From JAHEFT01 sp963766195 (GTDB lineage: Bacteria; Pseudomonadota; Gammaproteobacteria; Xanthomonadales; SZUA-36), in assembly GCA_963766195.1 (NCBI GenBank), contig CAVXYY010000003.1, forward strand, positions 186,001 through 250,000: a DNA stretch of 64,000 nucleotides. The letters are read 5' to 3'. Of the stretch, positions 8,574 through 17,975 are shown piece by piece. Under the pieces are notes generated by a model that saw only the letters and a list, made by a program, of their open reading frames with translations, did no database searches and was not told the origin of the DNA. Position 1 is the first letter of the stretch; each line of letters opens with the position of its first letter. Position numbers and translations under genes: made by a program.

Positions 8574-9758
8574 CTAATTGAACACTTCGTACGGCAGGTA
8601 ATCCACAGCGCTGCCCTGCCTGATATCTTCACCGGGATCCTGGCGCACCAGGCCATGTCCCCAGGTCGTGGAAAACAGGACGCCACTGCTCTGGTTGGGA
8701 AACAGTTCCACCCCCCTGTCAGTGGCCCGAACCCGGAGATATTCTTCCCGCTGGCTGCCTTTGCGGTCGAACAGCGCGGTATGCGGTACCGCATGGACTG
8801 ACGTGTCTGCATTCCCCTGGCACGCAAACAGGTAAGGACGCGCTATCACCAGCATCGTCACGAATACCGAAACCGGGTTACCTGGCAGGCCGATAAACGG
8901 TTTGCCGCAGACCTGCCCAAAAGCAAAGGGTTTACCGGGTTTGACGGCAATGCGCCACAGGTCAATAGTCCCGAGGGATTCAACCACTGCCTTGACGTGA
9001 TCCTCCTCGCCAACCGACACTCCGCCCGATGTGATGACGATATCGGCCATGCCGGCGGCGCGAGTCATCATCTCCTGCACGGCATCCGGATCATCCCGGG
9101 CAACACCCATGTCAACGACTTTGAAGCCCCACGTGGTGAGCTGGGAACTCATGGTGTAACGGTTGGAATTGTAGATCTGGCCCGGAAGCAGGCTCTCACC
9201 CGGTTCACGCAGTTCATCGCCGGTCGACATCACGGCCACCGTTAGCCGCCGGAAAACGGGGACCCTGGAAAGACCCAGGGATGCGGCGAGCCCGATGTCC
9301 TGCGAGCGCAGTCGTTGGCCCTTGCCAAGCACTTTCTGTCCGCTCGACAAGTCCTGCCCCCGCCGCCTTATATTGGCGCCGGCTTCGGGCAATTTGAGAA
9401 TTCGAACGGCCCCGTTGTCTTCCTGACAGTGCTCCTGCATCACCACGGTATCAGCGCCCGGAGGCAGTCCGGCACCGGTGAAAATACGGGCTGCAGTTCC
9501 GGGTTCCAGTTCAGCTGGCGCGGCTCCCGCCGTTATCCGTTGACTGAGCGGAATGCCATGCCCTGTTTTTGACCCGTCTGAGTGACGGATCGCATAGCCG
9601 TCCATCGCGCTGTTGTCGGCAGGGGGCACATCGATGTGCGCGATAACGTCGTCGGCAAGCGTGCGTCCGGTAGCGTCGATCAGGTCGATGCTTTCCGGCT
9701 CTACCAATCGTTTGCTGCCGGCCAGCAGGGCAGTGATCGCTTCGGTAACACTCAGCAT
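8574..9758 (-). CDS. moeA: Molybdopterin molybdenumtransferase
   Basis: MoeA inserts molybdenum into adenylylated molybdopterin in the last step of molybdenum cofactor synthesis. The 394-residue length fits. Visible motifs are PADNSAMDGYAIR near residue 46, FTGAGLPPGADTVVMQE near 93, MSTGDEL near 180, NSNRYTM near 200, TSGGVSVGEEDHV near 245 and FIGLPGNPVSVFV near 290. It is the last gene of the formate dehydrogenase operon, 11 bp after mobA, so cofactor supply is tied to the enzyme that needs it. Intact. Confidence 0.95.
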   Translation of the reverse strand: MLSVTEAITALLAGSKRLVEPESIDLIDATGRTLADDVIAHIDVPPADNSAMDGYAIRHSDGSKTGHGIPLSQRITAGAAPAELEPGTAARIFTGAGLPPGADTVVMQEHCQEDNGAVRILKLPEAGANIRRRGQDLSSGQKVLGKGQRLRSQDIGLAASLGLSRVPVFRRLTVAVMSTGDELREPGESLLPGQIYNSNRYTMSSQLTTWGFKVVDMGVARDDPDAVQEMMTRAAGMADIVITSGGVSVGEEDHVKAVVESLGTIDLWRIAVKPGKPFAFGQVCGKPFIGLPGNPVSVFVTMLVIARPYLFACQGNADTSVHAVPHTALFDRKGSQREEYLRVRATDRGVELFPNQSSGVLFSTTWGHGLVRQDPGEDIRQGSAVDYLPYEVFN

Positions 9759-9769
9759 GGGTACACTCT

Positions 9770-10381
9770 CTATGCGGTTTCGAGCAGACTGCCCGCTTTG
9801 CGCAGGGCATCCTGGTCATTGATATTAAAAAACGGTGATGGCTCGGAACCGGGCCAGTCGAGGACAGCCGGTTCGATCACCCTGAGAAATTGCTTGAAGC
9901 CGGTCATTTTCTCGCTCACAACGGCCTGTTCCAGGCGCGGGAGCAGCGAGCGGTTCCAGATTGAAAAAGTCGGCTGGGGCTCGGACAGGTAATGCACGAC
10001 CGCCCCCGGGGACCTCGATTGCAGGGCGGATGCCAGCAAGCGGCTCGCCAGGTCCGGCGGAATGAACGGCGCATCGCAGGGCGCCAGTAACAGCCATTCG
10101 TTTCCTGGGGCTATTCTCTGCAAGACGCTCATCAGCCCGGCCAGCGGCCCGGCGTCAGGTTCCGGGTCCATCACCTGGGGCAGGCCGAATTCAGCCAGGG
10201 CATCCGTTGGCGCCTCGACGCTGAGATAGAGTTCACAAACCTGCGGCCTGACACGGTCGATCACATGCTGCAGCAGAGGCTTTCCGGACAAGGGAAGGAG
10301 CGCCTTGTTCACACCTCCCATGCGTCTTGACCGCCCTCCGGCCAGGATGACCCCCGCCGGGACTGCAAGACGCCCGGGCAT
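9770..10381 (-). CDS. mobA: Molybdenum cofactor guanylyltransferase
   Basis: MobA adds GMP from GTP to Mo-molybdopterin to make the guanine dinucleotide cofactor needed by formate dehydrogenase. The nucleotidyltransferase signature is GVILAGGRSRRMGGVNKALL near residues 10-30, with PDAGPLAGL near 80 and APCDAPF near 105 (metal-binding Asp). The ATG at 10381 overlaps the TGA of fdsD by one base, so translation is probably coupled. About 203 residues, normal for the family. It sits between fdsD and moeA. Confidence 0.93.
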   Translation of the reverse strand: MPGRLAVPAGVILAGGRSRRMGGVNKALLPLSGKPLLQHVIDRVRPQVCELYLSVEAPTDALAEFGLPQVMDPEPDAGPLAGLMSVLQRIAPGNEWLLLAPCDAPFIPPDLASRLLASALQSRSPGAVVHYLSEPQPTFSIWNRSLLPRLEQAVVSEKMTGFKQFLRVIEPAVLDWPGSEPSPFFNINDQDALRKAGSLLETA

Positions 10382-10593
10382 CAATTGGCAACCAGGCGTT
10401 TCAGTGCTTCCCTAGCCGCAGGTTTCAAGTCGACCCTTTGCACCTTGTCGTATTCAATCAGTTTGTTCTGCATGGATGGCGCCCAGAATCGTCGCAGGTG
10501 ATCGGCAATCCGGTCCACCGCATCGTCGTGGAAACTGAAATTGTCCGCGATCTGGTTCATCATTTTCACGAGTTGCTCAACTTCCTGGCTCAT
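10381..10593 (-). CDS. fdsD: Formate dehydrogenase delta subunit
   Basis: A 70-residue protein matching the small FdsD subunit or accessory family (VEQLVKMMNQIADNFSFHDD, then a helix with HLRRFWAPSMQ and LKPAAREAL). FdsD is needed for activity of NAD-linked Mo formate dehydrogenases such as those of Cupriavidus and Rhodobacter, though it has no cofactor itself. ATG overlaps the fdhD stop (ATGA) and its own TGA overlaps the mobA ATG, a tightly coupled gene string. Confidence 0.92.
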   Translation of the reverse strand: MSQEVEQLVKMMNQIADNFSFHDDAVDRIADHLRRFWAPSMQNKLIEYDKVQRVDLKPAAREALKRLVAN

Positions 10594-11414
10594 TTAATTC
10601 CTTCCGTCACTCTTTCCGGGAACGTATAGATATTGTGCCGGCCCGGCCGCGCGAAACCGACCAGCGTCACGCCCGACTGCCGGGCAAATTCAACGGCCAG
10701 CGTGGTCGGCGCAGAAACCGCCATGATCAATTCGATTCCCGCCGCCGCTGTCTTGTAGACCATTTCATAACTCGCCCGGCTGGAGACCAGCACGAAACCA
10801 CTATCCGGTTGATAGCCGCCACGGACCAGGCTTCCAATGAGCTTGTCGAGGGCGTTGTGGCGACCTACATCCTCGCGCACGGCAATAATCTTCCCATCTG
10901 TCCCGCACCAGGCAGCTCCATGGGTGGCGCCTGTCTCAGCCTGCAGCGGCTGGTGATTTTCCAGGTCGCTCACAGCCACCTGCAATGCCGAGTGACTCAC
11001 GGAAAAACCCCTGGCGACCGGCTTCGGCTGACGCAAGGCCTGCTCAATATTTTCGGCCCCGCAAAGACCGCAGCCGGTGCGGCCCACCAAATTCCGGCGC
11101 CGGGTCGCCAGGCGATCGAACCAGTCCTCGCCGATGGTCATCGCCAGTTCGACGCCACCCGGACGGGGGATGATCCGGATACCGCTGATGTCGTCCAGGC
11201 CGCCAATCAATCCCTCGGTCGTTGAAAACCCCACGGCAAAATCTTCAAGATCAAGCGGAGTCGCCATCATTACCACGTGGGACATGCGGTTATAGGTTAA
11301 CGCAACCGGCACTTCGGCCGCGATGTGGTCGCTCACTAACTCGTCTTCCCCGGATTTGCCGGTGGCCCCATCCCTGCGCCAGTTCCTGACGCGGACACGG
11401 CCGGATTCAGGCAC
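10590..11414 (-). CDS. fdhD: Formate dehydrogenase sulfurtransferase FdhD (FdsC)
   Basis: FdhD moves sulfur from a cysteine desulfurase to the Mo-bisMGD cofactor, which activates formate dehydrogenase. The conserved catalytic Cys pair is in GRTGCGLCGAEN, near residue 120. Other landmarks are EVPVALTYN near 35, DVGRHNALDKLIG near 185 and VSSRASYEMVYK near 210. The likely start is the GTG at 11414, which overlaps the fdsA stop and gives MPESGRVRVRNWRRD; the frame extends further upstream inside fdsA, but that part looks unrelated. About 274 residues, normal. Confidence 0.93.
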   Translation of the reverse strand: MPESGRVRVRNWRRDGATGKSGEDELVSDHIAAEVPVALTYNRMSHVVMMATPLDLEDFAVGFSTTEGLIGGLDDISGIRIIPRPGGVELAMTIGEDWFDRLATRRRNLVGRTGCGLCGAENIEQALRQPKPVARGFSVSHSALQVAVSDLENHQPLQAETGATHGAAWCGTDGKIIAVREDVGRHNALDKLIGSLVRGGYQPDSGFVLVSSRASYEMVYKTAAAGIELIMAVSAPTTLAVEFARQSGVTLVGFARPGRHNIYTFPERVTEGIK

Positions 11415-14247
11415 GCGCCTTGTCCAGTAACTCCTCCTGCCGGCTGGCGAATTCACGGTATTCTTTTTGCCACCCGGAGGGTTCCCTGACATGGCTCACC
11501 TGCACCGCGGTAACCTTGTATTCCGGGCAGTTGGTCGCCCAATCGGAATTGTCCGTGGTAATGACATTGGCGCCGCTGGAGGGAAAATGGAAAGTCGTGT
11601 AAACCACTCCGGGCTGGACGCGATCCGTAAGTACAGCCCGTAACACGGTTTCACCGGCCCGGCTGGCAATGCCGCACCAGTCGCCGTCACCGATTCCACG
11701 CTCCTCGGCGTCGAAAGGATGGATTTCCAGCACATCCTCGCTGTAGAACTCCGAATTGGCCGTCCGTCGTGTCTGTGCGCCTACGTTGTACTGGGACAGG
11801 ATGCGACCGGTGGTCATCAGCAAGGGATATTTGCGGGTTGACCGTTCTTCGGTCGGCACAAAGCCGGTGATCGCAAAATAGCCCTTGCCGCGCACGAACT
11901 CGTTTACATGCATGGTTGGCGTGCCATCCGGAGCCTCGTCGTTGCAGGGCCATTGTATGCTCCCCAGGCGATCCAGCTTTTCATAGCTCACACCCTTGAA
12001 AGTAGGCGTGAGCCTGGCAATTTCATCCATGATTTCTGACGGATGACGGTAATTCATCGGATAGCCCATGGCGTTACTCAGCGCCATGGTTACCTCCCAG
12101 TCCTCCAGCCCGGCCAGCGGTTCTATGGCCTTGCGGACCATTGAGATCCGCCGCTCCGCATTGGTGAATGTTCCGTTCTTCTCGAGGAAGGATGAACCCG
12201 GCAGAAGTACATGCGCAAAGCGGGCTGTCTCGTTCAGGAAAATATCCTGGACGACCAGGCATTCCAGCGATTTGAGCGCATTTTCCACGTGTTGGGTGTT
12301 CGGGTCGCTCTGGGCGACATCCTCACCCTGGACATAAAGACCTTTGAAATTTCCACTGATCGACGCATCGAACATGTTGGGGATGCGCAGACCGGGAACA
12401 TCCTGCAAATTTGTATTCCACTCCGCCTCGAAGAGGCCGCGCACCGCCGGATCCGAGATGTGCCGGTAGCCGGGCAATTCGTGGGGAAACGAACCCATGT
12501 CGCAGGAACCCTGCACATTGTTCTGGCCGCGCAACGGGTTCACGCCAACGCCTTCGCGGCCAAGATTTCCGGTCACCATCGCCAGGTTGGCGATCCCCAT
12601 CACGGTGGTCGAACCCTGGCTGTGTTCGGAAACGCCCAACCCGTAGTAAATGGCCGCATTGCCCGCGCCGGCAAAAAGGCGGGCCGCGGCTCTCAATTGC
12701 TCTGCCGGAATACCGGTGGTCCGCTCAGTCATTTCCGGTGAATTGTGTTCGCCCGAAATGAATTCCCGCCATTTCAGGTAGGGTTCCGGTTCACAGCGCT
12801 CGGCGACGAAGGCCTGATCCTCAAGGCCTTCGGTCACCACGACGTGCGCCATCGCGTTGATGAAAGCCACGTTGCTGCCGGGGCGAAGCGCCAGGTGGTG
12901 TTCAGCCCGGATGCGCGGTGAATTGACCAATTCGATGCGCCGCGGATCGGCCACGATCAATTTTGCGCCTTCGCGCAGGCGGCGCTTCAGCCGCGAAGCA
13001 AATACCGGGTGCGCATCACTGGGATTGGCGCCCATAACCAGTACAACGTCCGCTTTGGCGACAGAACTGAAAGCCTGGGTGCCGGCCGATTCACCCAGCG
13101 TGGTTTTCAGGCCGTAGCCGGTCGGTGAGTGGCAGACGCGGGCACAGGTATCGACATTGTTGTTGCCGAACGCGGCGCGCACCATTTTCTGCACCAGGTA
13201 GGTTTCCTCGTTGGTGCAACGTGACGAGGTAATCCCGCCGATACTGTCGCGACCATACTTTTCCTGGATCGCCCGCAAACGGGCGGCTGTATATTGGATC
13301 GCCTCATCCCAGCTCACCTCGCGCCACGGATCATCGATGGTTTCCCGGATCATCGGCCGGGTGATACGGTCCTTGTGCGTGGCATATCCAAACGCAAACC
13401 GGCCCTTGATACAGGCATGGCCTTCATTCGCATGGCCGTTCTTGTTGGGCGTCATGCGCAGAACCGTGTCTCCTTTCAGTTCTGCGTGGAACGAGCAGCC
13501 CACGCCGCAATAGGCACAGGTCGTGGTGACGCTGCGTTCCGGCAGACCATGCTTGATGAGCGTGTTTTCCATTAGTGCTTCAGTGGGGCAGTTGTTCACA
13601 CAGGCACCGCAGGAAACGCAATCGGACGCCATGAAACTGTCCAATTGCCCGGCTGTGACTTTGGAATTGAATCCACGCCCGTCTACGGTCAGCGCGAAGG
13701 TTCCCTGGATGTCGTCGCAGGCCCTGACACAACGATAGCAAACGATGCATTGGGACGGGTTGAAGGTGAAATAAGGATTGGATTCGTCTTTGCCGCTATT
13801 CCGCTGGCTTACGCCGTCCACGCCATAGCGGCTGCTCTCCACACCCAGGTCCTGTGCAACGTCCTGTAACTCGCACTCGCCGTTGGCGGAGCAGGTGACG
13901 CATTCCAGGGGGTGATCCGAAACGTACAGTTCGACCACGTTGCGGCGCAATCCTGCCAGGCGCTCGGACTGCGTGGTGACCACCATTCCTTCTTCCACTT
14001 CCGTGGTGCAGGAAGCGGGGAAACCCTTTCGGCCTTCGATCTCGACCAGGCAGACCCGGCATGATCCGAAGGCCTCCAGGCTGTCGGTGGCGCACAGTTT
14101 GGGCACTTTCACTCCTGCCTGGGCTGCGGCGCGCATCACCGATGAGCCGCTGGGAACGCTAACGGCTTTGCCGTCAATCCGCAGCGAAACGGGCATCCCG
14201 ATTTTCAGCGGCAGCGGGGTTCCCATGTCAGTGTGTCGTTCAAACAT
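11407..14247 (-). CDS. fdsA: NAD-dependent formate dehydrogenase alpha subunit (Mo, Fe-S)
   Basis: The catalytic subunit oxidises formate to CO2 at a Mo-bisMGD site and passes electrons through Fe-S clusters to the beta subunit. The 946 residues show, in order: a [2Fe-2S] domain (CATDSLEAFGSCRVC near 52), the His-Cys cluster (HPLECVTCSANGEC near 115), two [4Fe-4S] sites (CIVCYRC near 165, CVSCGACVNNC near 210), the proximal cluster CAYCGVGC near 244, then the Mo domain with DTCARVCHSP near 370. The Cys in ARVCHSP is the probable Mo ligand, so this is a Cys and not a selenocysteine enzyme. GGAGG lies 10 nt before the ATG. Intact. Confidence 0.96.
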   Translation of the reverse strand: MFERHTDMGTPLPLKIGMPVSLRIDGKAVSVPSGSSVMRAAAQAGVKVPKLCATDSLEAFGSCRVCLVEIEGRKGFPASCTTEVEEGMVVTTQSERLAGLRRNVVELYVSDHPLECVTCSANGECELQDVAQDLGVESSRYGVDGVSQRNSGKDESNPYFTFNPSQCIVCYRCVRACDDIQGTFALTVDGRGFNSKVTAGQLDSFMASDCVSCGACVNNCPTEALMENTLIKHGLPERSVTTTCAYCGVGCSFHAELKGDTVLRMTPNKNGHANEGHACIKGRFAFGYATHKDRITRPMIRETIDDPWREVSWDEAIQYTAARLRAIQEKYGRDSIGGITSSRCTNEETYLVQKMVRAAFGNNNVDTCARVCHSPTGYGLKTTLGESAGTQAFSSVAKADVVLVMGANPSDAHPVFASRLKRRLREGAKLIVADPRRIELVNSPRIRAEHHLALRPGSNVAFINAMAHVVVTEGLEDQAFVAERCEPEPYLKWREFISGEHNSPEMTERTTGIPAEQLRAAARLFAGAGNAAIYYGLGVSEHSQGSTTVMGIANLAMVTGNLGREGVGVNPLRGQNNVQGSCDMGSFPHELPGYRHISDPAVRGLFEAEWNTNLQDVPGLRIPNMFDASISGNFKGLYVQGEDVAQSDPNTQHVENALKSLECLVVQDIFLNETARFAHVLLPGSSFLEKNGTFTNAERRISMVRKAIEPLAGLEDWEVTMALSNAMGYPMNYRHPSEIMDEIARLTPTFKGVSYEKLDRLGSIQWPCNDEAPDGTPTMHVNEFVRGKGYFAITGFVPTEERSTRKYPLLMTTGRILSQYNVGAQTRRTANSEFYSEDVLEIHPFDAEERGIGDGDWCGIASRAGETVLRAVLTDRVQPGVVYTTFHFPSSGANVITTDNSDWATNCPEYKVTAVQVSHVREPSGWQKEYREFASRQEELLDKARA

Positions 14248-14253
14248 TATTGC

Positions 14254-15791
14254 CTAACCTCCAAAATCTTCGTGAAAGTGCCTGACGGCGCTGCGCACCG
14301 GCATTGGCGTTAACCCGCCCATTGCGCAAAGAGAGCCCTTGTCCATGGTATCGCATAGATCTTCCAGGACCTGAAAATTGATCTCCCGGTCCTGCCCGGC
14401 GACGATGCGATCGATCACTTCAACCCCCCGGACGGAACCCACGCGGCAGGGCGTGCATTTGCCACAGGATTCGACGGCGCAGAACTCCATCGCAAATCGC
14501 GCCTGCTGCGCCATGTCTACTGTGTCGTCAAACACCACGATTCCGCCATGACCCAGCATGGCGCCGATGCCGCCCAGCGCCTCGTAGTCCAGGGCCACGT
14601 CCCAGTCCGCCGCGGGCAGGTAGGCGCCGAGCGGGCCACCAACCTGGATCGCGCGCGCCGGCCGGCCGCTCGCAGTGCCGCCTCCATACCCTTCCACCAG
14701 GTCCCGCAACGTCGCTCCAAAAGGAATTTCAACCAGCCCGCCCCGCCGGATGTTACCGGCCAGCTGCACCGTCAGGGTGCCGCGCGAACGGCCGGTACCG
14801 AAATCGCGGTAAAACGCGGCGCCTTCCGCCAGGATCGTGCTGACAGCGCCCAGCGACAGAACATTGTTCACCACCGTGGGCTGGCCCATCAGGCCCTTGA
14901 TCGCCGGCAGTGGCGGCTTGAACCGGACCAGGCCCCTCTTCCCCTCGAGACTGTCGAGCAGGGAGGTTTCCTCGCCGCAAATATACGCGCCGGCCCCGAT
15001 CCGCAATTCCAGCCGGAAACTCCGGTCGCTGCCCAGGATCCCGTCGCCGAGCAGGCCATCCTTCTGCGCGCGTGAAATCGCCTCATTCAAAACGGTTTTG
15101 CAACGCGGATACTCGGAACGCAGATAGATAAACCCTTCGGTGGCGCCTACAGCCAGGCCGGCGATGGTCATTCCCTCGATCAACTGGAACGGGTCGGCTT
15201 CCATCAGCAAACGGTCGGCGAATGTGCCCGAATCACCTTCGTCTGCATTGCAGACGATGTACTTCTGGTCAGCCGGAGCATCCAGGACCGTCTGCCACTT
15301 GATACCGGTGGGAAACGCAGCGCCTCCTCGGCCGCGCAGGCCGGATTCCTTGACCTCGTCGACAATCTCCTGGGCAGACAATCTGCAGTGCGCGCTCCAG
15401 GCCCCGGTAACCGCCCATGGAGCGGTAATCATCCAGTGATAGCGGGTCGGTCCAGCCGGCACGGGAAAAAGTCAGTCTCTGCTGGCTGGCCAGCCAGTCA
15501 ATTCCGGTGACGGGTCCCAGTGACAGCGCGTGGCCGCTCCCGCCGGGAAATCCTGACTCGAACAAACCCGGCACATCTGCGGGTGTGACCGGGCCGAAAG
15601 CCATGCGCCCGGACTCCGTTTCAACTTCGACCAATGGCTCCAGCCAGAAAGCGCCGCGTGAGCCATTGCGCACCAGGTCAACGGCGATTCCCCTGTCGTT
15701 TGCCTCAGCCACAATCGAAGCCGCAACCTCGTCGGCGCCGAGTGCACAGGCCGTGGTGTCTCCGGGGACGAAGATTCTGACAGGCCTTCAT
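14254..15791 (-). CDS. fdsB: Formate dehydrogenase beta subunit, NuoF-like (frameshifted)
   Basis: FMN and [4Fe-4S] subunit that transfers electrons to NAD+. The C-terminal frame shows GLRGRGGAAFPTG (FMN and NAD loop), CNADEGDSGTFADRLL, GAGAYICGEETSLLDSLEG and ESCGKCTPCRVG (4Fe-4S). The N-terminal thioredoxin-like part (RIFVPGDTTACALGADEVA) lies in another frame, which reaches GGYRGLERALQ before the join near 15380; one extra A there explains the break. At the 5' end the natural ATG overlaps the fdsG stop (ATGA) but is one base out of frame with RIFVPGD; deleting one A gives MRPVRIFVPGD. About 510 residues once repaired. Confidence 0.9.
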
Positions 15792-16267
15792 TCCTTCGCC
15801 TCCAGCCCGGCAATCAGCGCGTCGAATTTTTCGGCGGTCACCCGCGCATAAGTCTCATCATCGACCCGGATGGAAGGGGAGCAGGCACAATTTCCAAGGC
15901 AATAGACCGGCTCAAGCGTGAACAGGCCATCGGCCGTGGTTTCACCGAAACCAACACCCAGGCGTTCACGGGCATGCGCCTCCAGTTCGCGGGCGCCCAT
16001 GGCCTGGCAGGCTTCGGCCCGGCACAATTGAACGATATGCTCGCCGGCCGGCTCAGTTCGGAAATCATGGTAAAAACTCATGACACCGTGGACCTCTGCG
16101 CGGGACAGGCTCATCGCACTGGCCATCATCGGCACGGCTTCCCCGGGAATGAAGCCAAATGAATCCTGGATCGAATGCAGAACCGGCATCAACGCGCCGA
16201 TTTTCCCGCGATGCCGCTCGACGGCTTCCTCGACCACTTCCCGGAGTGATACAGCTGAAGAATTCAT
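15788..16267 (-). CDS. fdsG: Formate dehydrogenase gamma subunit, NuoE-like
   Basis: A 159-residue thioredoxin-like [2Fe-2S] subunit that sits between beta and alpha in the electron path. The four ligand cysteines are visible: C-x4-C in LCRAEACQAMG near residue 85 and C-x3-C in YCLGNCACSP near 127. The helical N-terminus (MPVLHSIQDSFGFIPGEAV) matches NuoE. The ATG at 16267 lies 7 nt downstream of the acyl-CoA ligase stop, with AGGGA just before; the open frame goes further upstream but would overlap that gene. It is the first formate dehydrogenase gene of the operon. Confidence 0.94.
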   Translation of the reverse strand: MNSSAVSLREVVEEAVERHRGKIGALMPVLHSIQDSFGFIPGEAVPMMASAMSLSRAEVHGVMSFYHDFRTEPAGEHIVQLCRAEACQAMGARELEAHARERLGVGFGETTADGLFTLEPVYCLGNCACSPSIRVDDETYARVTAEKFDALIAGLEAKE

Positions 16268-16274
16268 AGGATCC

Positions 16275-17898
16275 CTAAGTTGAAAATTTGTAGTCACTGA
16301 ATTGCTTGCGCAATTCCATTTTCTGGATTTTTCCGGTTGCCGTGTGCGGAATTTCATCGACAATAATCACATCGTCAGGCATCCACCATTTGGCGATCTT
16401 GCCATCCAGGAATTTGAGGATCTCCCCGGCATCGACCTGTGACCCTGCTTCCCTGGTGATGATCAACAGGGGCCTTTCGCTCCACTTGGGATGAGGCAAT
16501 CCGATCACTGCAGCCTCGGCAACTCCCGGGCATCCCACCGCCATGTTTTCAACCTCGATGGATGATATCCACTCGCCGCCGGATTTGATCACATCCTTGT
16601 CGCGATCCGTGACCTGCATGAAACCGAGTGGGTCGATGTTCGCGATGTCCCCGGTATCGAACCAGCCGTCCTCTGACAAGGCGGACTCATCCAGCTTGAA
16701 ATAGCCACTTGAAACACACGGACCCTTGACCAGCAGGTGGCCGGATGATTTTCCGTCACGGGGCAGTTCCCTGCCCTCGTCGTCGACTGTTTTCATTTCG
16801 ACCAGGTACGGTGTACGGCCCTGTTTTTCCTTCAGCTTGAGCTGTGTTTCCCGGTCCAGGCTCGAGGTTGCGGCCTTCATTTTCCCGGTCGTGCCAATCG
16901 GCGACATCTCGGTCATCCCCCAGCCGTGGATGACTTCAACCCCGTAATCCACTTCGAACTTGCGGATCATCATCGGCGGGCAGGCCGCGCCGCCGACAAC
17001 CACGCGGTTCAGGTAAGGCAGCTTCTTACCGGTCTGTTCCAGGTACTGGAGTAAACCGAGCCACACGGTCGGAACCGCGGCGGTCGCGGTCACTTGTTCC
17101 GTTTCCAGTAATTCATAAATACTCGGCCCGTCCATGCCGGCGCCGGGCATGACCAGCTTGGCGCCCGCTGCCGGAGCTGCGAACGTCAGCGCCCATGCAT
17201 TGGCATGAAACATCGGCACGATCGCCAGGATGGCATCCTCGGAGCGCAACCCGAACACGTCGGGCGTGTTGCACATCATTCCGTGCAGAACATTGGACCG
17301 GTGAGAGTACAGCACGCCCTTCGGGTTTCCGGTGGTCCCGGATGTGTAGCACAGCGCGGCCGCGGTATTTTCATCAAATTTTTTCCACTGGTAATCGTCA
17401 TCGACGGCACCGATCCAGTCCTCATAGGCCACCGCGTTGGGCAGCCTGGTGTCGGGCATGTGTTCTGCATCCGTCAGAACGATGTATTTCCTGACGGTGT
17501 GCAATTTATCCCTGAGCGCTTCGAGTATCGGCACAAAGGTCAGATCGACGAACACGATGTCGTCTTCCGCGTGGTTGACGATGTAATCCAGTTGTTCGGC
17601 GAACAGGCGGGGATTCAGCGTATGACAAATGGCTCCTCCGCCCATGATGCCGAACCAGGCCTCGAAATGACGTTCCGTATTCCAGGCCATGGTCGCAATC
17701 CGCTGCACCCGGCTTCACACCGTCGCGATCCAGCGCCTTGGCCACTCGCAGCGCGCGTGAGCGGACAGCGGCCAGGGTCGTGCGCCGGATCGGGCCTTCG
17801 ACGCTCCGGGTGACCATTTCGCGCTCCCCGTGATTGAGCGCAGCATGGTCGAGTATGGTGTGTACCAGCAACGGATAGTCTTGCATCAAGCCGAGCAT
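16275..17898 (-). CDS. AMP-forming acyl-CoA ligase, DmdB-like (frameshifted near 17703)
   Basis: ANL superfamily ligase that activates a carboxylic acid with ATP and CoA. The P-loop motif YTSGTTGNPKGVLYSHRS is near residue 185, then GWGMTEMSP near 325, GWFDTGD near 410, DRDKDVIKSGGEWIS near 430 and the catalytic Lys in ATGKIQKMELR near the C-terminus. HTLNPRLFAEQLDYI and the overall form resemble medium-chain and 3-methylthiopropionate (DmdB-type) ligases. The first 65 residues are in another frame; they join at GVKPG..RIATMAWN with one base too many. Repaired length is about 540 residues. It is 7 bp upstream of fdsG and appears to lead the formate dehydrogenase operon. The substrate is unproven. 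Confidence 0.88.
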
Positions 17899-17975
17899 GT
17901 AGTGGTCCTCTCTGATCTGGATTTGCCTTATTATGTACTGATTGCCGCACCGTAAACCAGACAGGTCATTTTTCC

